Positions 48,429 to 56,296 of a DNA stretch of 64,000 nt are shown piece after piece. The DNA is from Anthracocystis setariae (taxonomy: Eukaryota; Basidiomycota; Ustilaginomycetes; Ustilaginales; Ustilaginaceae): the NCBI GenBank assembly GCA_928724745.1, contig CAKMXJ010000011.1, positions 434,001-498,000 on the forward strand, given 5' to 3'. Every line of letters begins with the position of its first letter. Position 1 is the stretch's first letter. The notes under the pieces are model-generated. The model was not told the origin of the DNA, did no database searches, and saw only the letters and a program-made list of their open reading frames with translations. A program made the translations under genes and the position numbers.

Positions 48429-50473
48429 CGTCGTTGCTAAGGTACTGAGGAGGAAAGGATGTCAGAGGGGGGACGAAGGTGCAAGGAAGAGTCTTGGCAC
48501 TGACTGGCTTGACTAACGTGGTCGGGCGGTTCCATCGAGACTGGAATGGCGTCTTTTATACACCTATACTTACGGTAGCCTGTTCGTCTCAAAATCGACA
48601 CTCAGGAACCATGCGAGGGGCTGTAGAGACTAGCTCGGATCATGGGACGATGCATGGGTAACGCGAGTGAGGTATGTACCACGCGCTCGGCTAGCTGCAG
48701 GCCAGGTGGGACAGGTGTGGGGCAAGTGCGGGGACGCGCATTTCTTGTGGGGTAAATGGACCGCCGTTGTTCGATCTCGTCCTCCTTTGCTCCCATGGTT
48801 GGCGAAACGATTGGTCGGCCAGTCCGCAGGGCCAGATCAGGTCGCCGGCTGCGATCCGCTGGCCACCTCGACCGGTAAGCTGATGATCTGGTGTGAGCCG
48901 TGCCCAGGTGTTCGTGACGTACGAGTATCAGTCCAAAATCACACCGGTAAGCCAACCGCAGGGATGCCGGTGAAGAGCTACTCAGAGCACGAGAGAAAGA
49001 GTTTCCCCAGGAGTCAGAGCAGCGTTCCAAGCCGATTACAAGGGAGCCGACAACTCCGAGGATGGGCAAGTGCTCGCAACCTCAAGGCTACGCCGGTGCT
49101 ACCGAATGGAGGGGCGACGTCCGGAGTGCATCGTTGTGCTCGTCACGGTCAACATGCGCTCGAGCCTTGTCTCACTGCATGCTGGTGCGGGGAGCTGAGC
49201 CATACCAGCCAGGCCGATCATAGAGTTGCCCCTCGGTTGCATCCTTGACGCCATTCAATGGGCCAACGATGGCGGCATTTGCACAACCACGACACGGACC
49301 GACGTCGGCCGACTTGAGCCAGTAAATACTAATTCAGGCGGCGCGCCGTGTGAACTGTCCCATAGCGCTGGAATGGTACCTTGGGCCGGTGCAAGGCACT
49401 TAAGCCAGCAACCGAATTCCTGGCAATGCTTCTGCAACGTCGCTTGACTTGCCCACCAATGTTCCATGCCCTTGGCTTCGGTTCCATGCACGCTCGGCAC
49501 AGTCACTAGTGGGGTTCCCACACTTTTCCGAAGAGATTGCCGAAGACCCCACATTCTCTTCCCCTCCTCTGCAGACGAATCGACTGCAGGTGCTTCCCAG
49601 CTGCCCTTTGACGGCATGCTCCCATGTTGGCCCGCGGAGTCGTAGTCCCAGCGCATGAGTAACTGGGCAGCCCATCACGACGCCCATGTGCGTCGTTGGT
49701 GTCAATTGCCATCGATGGCTCTGTCTCACATCAACTTTGCAAGAATGCCGAAACTCAGACTCGGTGATCACACCATGCGATGCTCCCGCTTGGACCTCAT
49801 CGTCCATGCTCGAGACCGTGTCGGTGGTCCTGGGCTCGATCGCATCTTCCCATCGTTTCCCCTTTCTGTTTTCTCCTTTCGGATATCTTGCCGCACTTTG
49901 GCTATGCCCATCGCCGGATGTGCGGGCATTCCCTTTCTTTCGACCAAGCTGCGTCTTGCCCGCTATCCTTTACCCGGCAATCTCTTGATCTCGTATGTAT
50001 TGGCGAGGCAGCCAGACCGGCAAGGTCTCAGCCAGCTGTATCAGTGTTCAGTATACCGGTGTAACGACAAGCCTCCCCGGTACAGTCTTTCTTCTTGAGT
50101 GCGCTGCTGTTGCTGGGAGCCTCCAAGAACGGTGCTTGTCGTCGATGTCCTGCTGAAGACATCCGAAAGTATAGAGTGTACCGGTGCCGGTGACCTGCAA
50201 AACCGACCCGCACCAGTAGCAAGCATCGAGACCGACGCTCGGGCCGGGTACGTCCAGCAGAAGAAAGTCGCATCTCAGCAAGGGTCCAACTTGCCGAAGG
50301 ATCTCGTCCAGTCTGTACGATGGGACGGCTAGCCACGACAAAGACGAGTCGCTCGAATGTACTCGGCTCCTCCACAGACCCCTTTAAAGAGCAAGGACAT
50401 CACGTTTCCATCCCACTCCGCCATCACAACCCACTCTAGCTCTCTTTTCCATTCTCAAACCTTATTCTCAAGA
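48429..50473. promoter_or_regulatory. 2-kb shared divergent region between the permease and GH31 genes
   Basis: No protein-like ORF. A TTTATAC element near 48556 could be the permease TATA region. Inverted CGG triplets of form CGG-N5-CCG occur at 48816-48826 and 49094-49104, and several other CGG/CCG pairs lie near 49305-49317 and 50180-50230; such triplets are typical of Zn2Cys6 regulators, but the number is near chance. The length is unusual for this window and suggests regulated expression. Confidence 0.5.
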
Positions 50474-52489
50474 ATGATCGAAGCACAAGCGGATAAGATT
50501 GTCTACCGCAACGATGGCGAAATCGTCCGCATCGAGGCGTGGGGCCCGAACGCTCTGCGCGTGCGAAGCACACGCGCGGCCAAGCTGCCCGAGCAGAGCT
50601 GGGCCCTTTTGGAAACAGCTCCCAAGGGTGCGTCTGCTCAAGCCAGCCAGGATGCCAAGACAGGCACGATCACCCTTGTCAACGGCAAGATCACCGCTAC
50701 CATGACCAAGCGCGGCAAGATCATGGTGCTCAACTCCTCTGGCAAGGTGCTGCTCGAGGAGTATGCGCGAAACCGAGAGGACTTTTTCGATCCCAAGTGC
50801 AGCTCGCTGCTCGTAGATGCTCGAGAGTTTATGCCGATCCAGGGCAGCAACTCGTACCAGGTGACGGCCCGATTCGAATCGCAGGATCCCAACGAAAAGA
50901 TCTTTGGCATGGGTCAGTATCAGCAAGAGAATCTCGACCTCAAGGGGACCGATATCGAGCTGGCTCAACGCAACTCGCAGGCCAGCGTACCGTTTGCTCA
51001 ATCAAGCCGTGGCTACGGCTTCCTCTGGAACAACCCTGCGGTTGGACGCGCCGTGTTTGGCAAGAACATCATGTCCTTCGAGGCAAAGAGTACCGAGGTG
51101 TTGGACTACTGGGTGGTGGCAGGGGATACTCCGGCAGAGATCGCGCACGCCTATGCGGAAGCCACGGGCAAGGCTCCCATGATGCCCGAGTACGGTCTCG
51201 GCTTCTGGCAGTGCAAGCTTCGTTACCAGACGCAGGAGGAGCTGCTCCAAGTCGCTCGCAAGCACAAGAGTCTCGGATTGCCTCTCGACGTGATCGTGTG
51301 CGACTTCTTCCACTGGCCCACCCAAGGCGAATGGAAGTTCGACCCGACCTACTGGCCCGATCCCAAGGCGATGGTAGACGAGCTGAAGTCCATGGACGTC
51401 GAGCTGATGGTTTCGATCTGGCCCACCGTCGATGTGCGTTCCGAAAACTACCAGGAGCTCAAGGAGAAGGGATACATGGTTCGCACCGACCGTGGGTGTC
51501 GTATGCAGATGGACTACATGGGCAACTGCGAATGGTACGACTTTTCCTCGGAGGAAAGTCGCGCTTGGATCTGGAACAAGGTCAAACAGAACTACTACGA
51601 TCTGGGCATCAAGGTGTTCTGGCTCGACGAGGCCGAGCCGGAATTCTTGACGTACGCTTACGAGAACTACCGACTTTCCACCGGACCCGTTCTCGCCGTC
51701 GGCAACGAATACCCTCGCGCCTACGCCCAGGCGTTCTACGAGGGTCAACAGCGCGAAGGTCAGCAGAACATCGTCAACCTTCTGCGCTGCGCCTGGGCTG
51801 GTTCTCAGAAGTACGGTGCGCTAGTTTGGTCGGGCGACATCGCTTCATCGTGGCCGAGTTTGCGGTGCCAGCTTTCGGCCGGCTTGAGTATGGGCATGGC
51901 CGGTATCCCCTGGTGGACGACCGATATCGGTGGTTTCCATGGCGGTGCTCCAGCCGATCCGGCGTTCCGCGAATTGCTCGTCCGATGGTTCCAGTGGGGC
52001 ACCTTCTGTCCTGTCATGCGATTGCACGGCTATCGCGATCCGGTAAAGCCTCAACACGGTACGACTGGCGGTGCAGCCTGCTGCTCGGGAGCCGACAACG
52101 AGCTGTGGAGCTACGGCGACGAGGTGTACGAGATCCTCAAGCGCTTTGTACTGCTTCGTGAGAAGCTGCGCAACTATACACGCTCGCTCATGACCGAGGC
52201 GCACGAAAAGGGGAGTCCCGTGATGCGGACGGTGTTCTACGAGTTCCCAGAGGATGCTTCTGCATGGAATGTCGAGGATACGTACATGTATGGCTCGAAA
52301 TACCTGGTTGCGCCCATCCTACATGCTGGACAGACGAAGAGGGCCGTTTATCTGCCCAAGGGGGCTACATGGACTCGTGTGTTTGTCGGCGCCCAAGCAG
52401 ATGCAAAGCACGGCGATGGCTTGCAGGGTGGTCAGACTATCGAGGTCGATGCTCCATTGGAAGAGATTCCCGTTTTCGAGCGCAGTTAA
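50474..52489 (+). CDS. Glycoside hydrolase family 31 (intracellular alpha-glucosidase/alpha-xylosidase type)
   Basis: GH31 retaining enzymes release alpha-glucose or alpha-xylose from the non-reducing end. The 671-residue protein from ATG 50474 has an N-terminal beta-sandwich, then the barrel from ~225 (MMPEYGLGFWQCKLRY, VIVCDFFHW, FDPTYWPDPKAMVDEL). The catalytic nucleophile is Asp385 in VFWLDEAEPE and the acid/base Asp455 in WSGDIASSW. The later block WWTTDIGGFHGG and the RLHGYRDP turn complete the active site. No signal peptide, so it is probably cytosolic and needs an importer, which the divergent permease could be. An in-frame ATG at 50357 would add 39 residues unlike the family. Maltose, isomaltose or a xyloside remain possible substrates; the WLDEAEP form does not settle this. 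Confidence 0.9.
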   Translation: MIEAQADKIVYRNDGEIVRIEAWGPNALRVRSTRAAKLPEQSWALLETAPKGASAQASQDAKTGTITLVNGKITATMTKRGKIMVLNSSGKVLLEEYARNREDFFDPKCSSLLVDAREFMPIQGSNSYQVTARFESQDPNEKIFGMGQYQQENLDLKGTDIELAQRNSQASVPFAQSSRGYGFLWNNPAVGRAVFGKNIMSFEAKSTEVLDYWVVAGDTPAEIAHAYAEATGKAPMMPEYGLGFWQCKLRYQTQEELLQVARKHKSLGLPLDVIVCDFFHWPTQGEWKFDPTYWPDPKAMVDELKSMDVELMVSIWPTVDVRSENYQELKEKGYMVRTDRGCRMQMDYMGNCEWYDFSSEESRAWIWNKVKQNYYDLGIKVFWLDEAEPEFLTYAYENYRLSTGPVLAVGNEYPRAYAQAFYEGQQREGQQNIVNLLRCAWAGSQKYGALVWSGDIASSWPSLRCQLSAGLSMGMAGIPWWTTDIGGFHGGAPADPAFRELLVRWFQWGTFCPVMRLHGYRDPVKPQHGTTGGAACCSGADNELWSYGDEVYEILKRFVLLREKLRNYTRSLMTEAHEKGSPVMRTVFYEFPEDASAWNVEDTYMYGSKYLVAPILHAGQTKRAVYLPKGATWTRVFVGAQADAKHGDGLQGGQTIEVDAPLEEIPVFERS

Positions 52490-52578
52490 TGCGTCAGAGC
52501 CAACCACCACAAAGCAAGACATTGTCGTTTAAGGTCCTAGACACCCGAATAGACATCACGAAATCGCACTCGACCAAC

Positions 52579-52594
52579 GTACTGTACAAAATCG
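52579..52594 (+). repeat. 16-bp direct repeat, copy 1
   Basis: GTACTGTACAAAATCG, identical to 55863-55878. It lies just past the GH31 stop, on one side of the gene graveyard. Confidence 0.6.
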
Positions 52595-52616
52595 AGTCAA
52601 CGAATGTTGTTGAGAG

Positions 52617-53438
52617 TTAGGCGGAGTTGCGACGGAACGACGATCTCAAGCGAGCCATCCAGTCGCTGCGTGTCTGCTTCTTGGGGCTCCTGTTGGACAC
52701 TGGCGCAGTCGACTGAACCGATCAATGTCCAACCGCCAGATTGGTAATGCCACAGATAAGTTACTTGCACTGACGTCGCGCAGTCTCTCCCAGTTCTCGA
52801 TGGTATTGATGGTCTCTGCGTGTCGGTCCTGGATGCTGTCCGTGCGGGAGAGTTCGTCTTCCTCGCGCAGTTCGAATTGCTGCGAGGTGGGTTTGGCGGC
52901 CTGTTTCGCCAGGGTGGAGAAGACCAGCAGGTAGTGAGTTAACTGCTGGACGGGGAGGGTGAGGTATTGTGCCATGCTGAGGCCGTTGAGGGTGCGGTTG
53001 GTTTGACAGATCAGGTCGATGAATGCCTCGACTTGGGGCGAGTGCGAGGTGAGCGTGGAACTGAGTTCCAGGTTCGACAGCGTGTAGTGCGCGTAGACCT
53101 GGAACCGAGTAGGCAGCTTTTGAACTTTGAACCAACTGGGTACTTAGAGCAAGATAATCAGGCTCACTGGTGGTGGAAGAGGGGAGGAACGATCGGATCG
53201 AGTCGATCATCAAGCTCGAAACCGCCATCGCCGAAGCCACGTTCGTCTCGACCCGCTCCAGCAACTCCACAGGTGCAAGCGCCAATCGGCGCAACCCACG
53301 GATGTACATGTCCACCAAGCGCTGCATGTCAGCAAGAAACTTGGCCTCGGTCGAAACCAGCTCTTCCAAAGCCGCACGTCCAGGTGCAATGCTCTCCCAA
53401 CTTGGCCACTCACTACTGACACTCTCGGAAGACGCCAA
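52617..53438 (-). pseudogene. 5'-truncated RhoGEF (DH domain) gene fragment retaining introns
   Basis: The minus strand encodes most of a Dbl-homology domain, which catalyses GDP-GTP exchange on Rho/Cdc42 GTPases. The likely structure is exon 53438-53168, exon 53124-52775 and exon 52712-52617. The 62-nt intron (GTCAGT...CAG) is convincing; the other is only 43 nt (GTGAGC...AAG) and tentative. Conserved parts: AALEELVSTEAKFLADMQRL (CR1), KLPTRFQVYAHYTLSNLE (CR2-like) and MAQYLTLPVQQLTHYLLVF (CR3), then WERLRD joined to a basic tail ending SFRRNSA. The open frame runs upstream only to a TGA near 53490 and has no ATG before CR1; the first in-frame ATG (53327) falls inside CR1. No PH domain follows. 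It is therefore probably a remnant cut at about 53440, where the Gln/Asn-rich pseudogene begins. A missed upstream exon is the alternative. Confidence 0.65.
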
Positions 53439-53440
53439 GT

Positions 53441-54345
53441 AACGTCCAGGGTGGTTCTGCCTACCTCGTTGGTGGCAACGGCCCTGCCTACGTCAAGGAT
53501 GGTGCTACCGCTGGCACTGTCAGCCAGAACGGTCAGGCTCACGAGCAGGGTCAGCAGAGCGGCACTCAGTCGCTTGACCAGTCGATCCAGAACATTTTTG
53601 GCCGCGACCTTCAGAACCAGGGCCAGGAAAGTAGTCAGTCGACTTCTCAGGCCGGCTCGGCTGACGCTCGGGGTGGCAACGTCAAGGTCATTGGCAGCTG
53701 GGGTCGCGTTACTGTCGACTCGTCTGTCGAGGGCGGCAAGGTTGACTAGACCAGCTCGAGCGACCAGGCTTCCAAGCAGGCTGCTTCGCAGAATTCGAAC
53801 AAGGAGAATGTCAACCAGTTTTGGGCTCGTGACCAGATCCAGGGCAACTCGCAGAACACCGAGGTCAATGCGGATGCCAGCGCTCACGCTGCAGCTTGGC
53901 CCGCCTCCTTCTGAACTTACCACTCCGACAGCTTCAACACGGCTGTTGGCGGCTCGATTGAGCAGAACGTTGGCAGCTCCCAGGCCAACAAGCAGGTAGC
54001 TAGCGAGAAGGAATTTCCGCCGCGCTGTTTCCTGCCGTAGCTGCCCACCCAGGTCCTGTGGTTGCCTACGGTAACCAGCAGGCCAACGCTGACTGCCACG
54101 GTGGTTCCAGCTACTCGAGCGAAGACAACGATAAGGTCGTCAACGGCAACGGCCTCACCAGCGTCCAGGGTGGCCCTCAGTCCGCTGATGGCTCCTCATC
54201 CGCTGGCACCATCTCGCAGCTCCTCCAGCTGCCTCAAGTTGTGACCGAAGCACCACAGAGGTTTCGCTCGCTAACAACAAAATCGCTGCATCGCTCTCAA
54301 CCAAATCAAACGGAAGAAGGAGAAGTAAACATTTCCGAAGCCTAG
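53441..54345 (+). pseudogene. Decayed Gln/Asn/Gly/Ser-rich protein gene
   Basis: The plus strand reads as a low-complexity protein rich in Gln, Asn, Gly, Ser and Ala (for example SQNGQAHEQGQQSGTQSLDQ and FWARDQIQGNSQNTEVNADA) but is broken by an in-frame TAG at 53747 and TGA at 53912. A frameshift near 54013-54020 follows, after which the frame (ALFPAVAAHPGPVVAYGNQQ, then SYSSEDNDKVVNGNGLTSVQ) runs to TAG at 54343. No start codon or signal peptide exists: the coding resemblance begins at ~53441, directly against the RhoGEF fragment. The composition recalls secreted or surface repetitive proteins of smut fungi, but I cannot name the family. Codon preference (C-ending) is like the neighbouring genes, so it decayed recently or is still under gene-conversion input. 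Confidence 0.7.
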
Positions 54346-54675
54346 AGTTTTTGCCTTGTCTAGTCTCCTTCGTCCTCACCCTCTAATTCCTCCCAAATGT
54401 CTTGGTTCTTGAATGCCTCTGAGATCTAAATTGTTCTTTGTTCTCTACCTCTTTCCTCTTGCTCGAACTTGCTTTTTCGTCCGTCGCTTTGCAACTTGCT
54501 TCCTAACCTTTGCTTGATTTGAATCACTCAAAAGACACTTGTTTCCCTACCTCTTGACCTATACCTCACTGAAATTGAACCAAGTCGCCAGGCTCAGTAG
54601 GTGGTTTGAAATTCTTTCTTGATTGCATGATGTGACGGACAGCGTCGTTTGGGGTATGACCGAGACAGTCGGCTA
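54346..54675. other. Intergenic T-rich region between the pseudogene and RKI1
   Basis: 330 bp, T/C-rich on the plus strand. Probably the old 3' UTR of the pseudogene and the RKI1 3' end. No gene seen. Confidence 0.5.
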
Positions 54676-55527
54676 TTAGGCTGTGGCAGGGGGAACGCTG
54701 ACATCAAAGTGAACGCTCTCGTGTACTTTGCCATCAGCGGTCTTGATAGTGATGGTACCATCCTCGTTTCCGAAGTAAGCCGACTTGCAAATGTTACAGA
54801 ACAAGCCAACTTCAACGACACCGGTCAGGAGCTTGATCCTCATGAGAAGATCGGAGGGGTCCTTCAATTGAGCCTCGGGGAAGGGAGCGTCGATGCAAAA
54901 GTTGCCATTGTCGGTAACGACAGGGCCGGCCTTGGCCTTACCCATGCGAAGAGCGGGCTTGACTGCACCCATCTTGTTGAGGTTTTGAAGGACCTTGGCG
55001 TAGGCAAATGGAGCGACCTCGACGGGAACGCCTTGCAGCCATTTTGTGCCTAGTTGGGAGCCGTTCTTGCGGTAGTCTGCGACGACGACGAATTCGTTGG
55101 CGGCCTCAGCGAGGACTTTCTCGCGCAAGTGGCAAGCACCACCGCCCTTGATGCAGTTGAGCGCATTATCGACCTCATCAGCGCCGTCAATGGTCACATC
55201 GATGGCTGGGAAACTGTCGACGTCACCAAGACGAAGACCAGCGCTGATGATGAGCTCTCTAGACTGGAATCCGGTGGGAACAAACCATCGCTTGGCGTTG
55301 ACCTGGGCACCCTGTTGAGCGATCCTTTCCACGACGTAGGGCACTGTAGAGCCGGAACCGATCCCAATGATCTCGTGTTGAGGCTTAACGTGGTTGTCAA
55401 CAGCGGCGTAAGCGGCGGCACGCTTGGCAGCTTCGACACCGTCGAGGTGAGGGAGATCCAGGCTCTTGAAGGCAGACGAATTGGAGTTGGCGGCATGCGC
55501 TGCGCTTGCAGGGGTAGAAGAAGCCAT
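54676..55527 (-). CDS. RKI1: Ribose-5-phosphate isomerase A
   Basis: Interconverts ribose-5-phosphate and ribulose-5-phosphate in the non-oxidative pentose phosphate pathway, cytosol. From ATG 55527 it has 283 residues. Family motifs: IIGIGSGSTVPYVVERIAQQ (phosphate loop), FVPTGFQSRELI, VDVTIDGADEVD-type core (here IDVTIDGADEVDNALNCIKG), GGGACHLREK with the catalytic region, and the C-terminal DPSDLLMRIKLLTGVVEVGL and GNEDGTITIK. The frame is open to a second true ATG at 55704; the extra 59 residues contain no Asp or Glu and seven Arg (…SPNRRFCLSRSFLGR), which looks like an organellar targeting sequence. The start at 55527 is preferred because homologues begin there, but a longer isoform is possible. 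Confidence 0.95.
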   Translation of the reverse strand: MASSTPASAAHAANSNSSAFKSLDLPHLDGVEAAKRAAAYAAVDNHVKPQHEIIGIGSGSTVPYVVERIAQQGAQVNAKRWFVPTGFQSRELIISAGLRLGDVDSFPAIDVTIDGADEVDNALNCIKGGGACHLREKVLAEAANEFVVVADYRKNGSQLGTKWLQGVPVEVAPFAYAKVLQNLNKMGAVKPALRMGKAKAGPVVTDNGNFCIDAPFPEAQLKDPSDLLMRIKLLTGVVEVGLFCNICKSAYFGNEDGTITIKTADGKVHESVHFDVSVPPATA

Positions 55528-55862
55528 TCTGCCAAGGAAGGACCGTGACAAGCAAAATCTGCGGTTCGGCGATCGAAGTGGGGGCAAGCAAGAAGGACCT
55601 GGAGCGGCGAGGTGCGAGGATGCAGCGTATATCGCGCACGAGACCGAAGTGCGACTGCTCGTAATGACACAAGATGAAAGGAGCGAGATGAGGGCGGTAC
55701 GCATCTACGGAAAGAGTGGTGGCTTTGGGACGAGTCACTGAGCTAGGAATCTTGCGGCTTTCAAGATACGGTCCGGTGCTGCTTGGTCCAACTGTGACTT
55801 CCAAAATGCAAAGGCGGAAAAGCCCAAAGCTTATGCCGCACGTTGACGTCGGTTCGGATCCA

Positions 55863-55878
55863 GTACTGTACAAAATCG
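55863..55878 (+). repeat. 16-bp direct repeat, copy 2
   Basis: GTACTGTACAAAATCG, identical to 52579-52594. It lies in the RKI1 upstream region. Confidence 0.6.
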
Positions 55879-55937
55879 GAAAAGGAGAATGGCAATCGCT
55901 TATGTAACGATAGATAAGTCAGAAGGCAAGGGTCTTG

Positions 55938-55939
<2 letters not shown>

Positions 55940-55968
<29 letters not shown>
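55940..55968 (+). repeat. Poly-T tract (T29)
   Basis: Twenty-nine T residues about 330 bp upstream of RRP12. It mirrors the A30 tract in the TatD/LETM1 promoter and, like it, sits in a divergent promoter. Confidence 0.95.
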
Positions 55969-55971
<3 letters not shown>

Positions 55972-56296
55972 CTGAGCGTGGAGGAGAATTTTCTTGTTGG
56001 ACAGCCTTTGACTGCCGGCCAAGTCTAAAATTTGGTGTCAAACTCACCAAACTGGACGAGCTCGAGGATCGACGTCCCTGCCCCCCATCTCACCACCCTG
56101 TCGTTGCTATCCAACAGCTCTGTAACACTTTCATCGATCCCAGCTACAAGCAGTTGGTCCGCCTACAGGATCGTACGACGCTCCACTCGCAAGTGGCCCG
56201 CTCGCAACCAGACTCACCGGTTCTCGTATCACCATCGCACACGGATCCCCAACAGAGGCCCAAAGCGATTCGACCGGCCAGGGTGATTCCGGCAAG

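Larger units (their letters stand above)
55528..56296. promoter_or_regulatory. Divergent promoter region RKI1 / RRP12
   Basis: 769 bp. Contains T29 at 55940-55968 and the second copy of a 16-bp repeat at 55863-55878. The left 180 bp could encode an N-terminal extension of RKI1. No other gene. Confidence 0.6.

Noticed and set aside
48602..49656. ORFs of 130-193 codons on both strands in the permease/GH31 divergent region
   Set aside because: Cys/Trp/His/Arg-rich translations without domains or codon preference; random open frames in GC-rich DNA.
53056..53167. 69-nt intron in the RhoGEF fragment using the TTCCAG acceptor
   Set aside because: The splice would shift the frame out of the CR2-CR3 reading frame. 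The shorter 43-nt intron keeps the frame, although its length makes it uncertain.
53210..53923. 237-codon minus-strand ORF across the graveyard junction
   Set aside because: It crosses from the antisense of the Gln/Asn-rich pseudogene into a wrong frame of the RhoGEF fragment. The other frames are far more protein-like.
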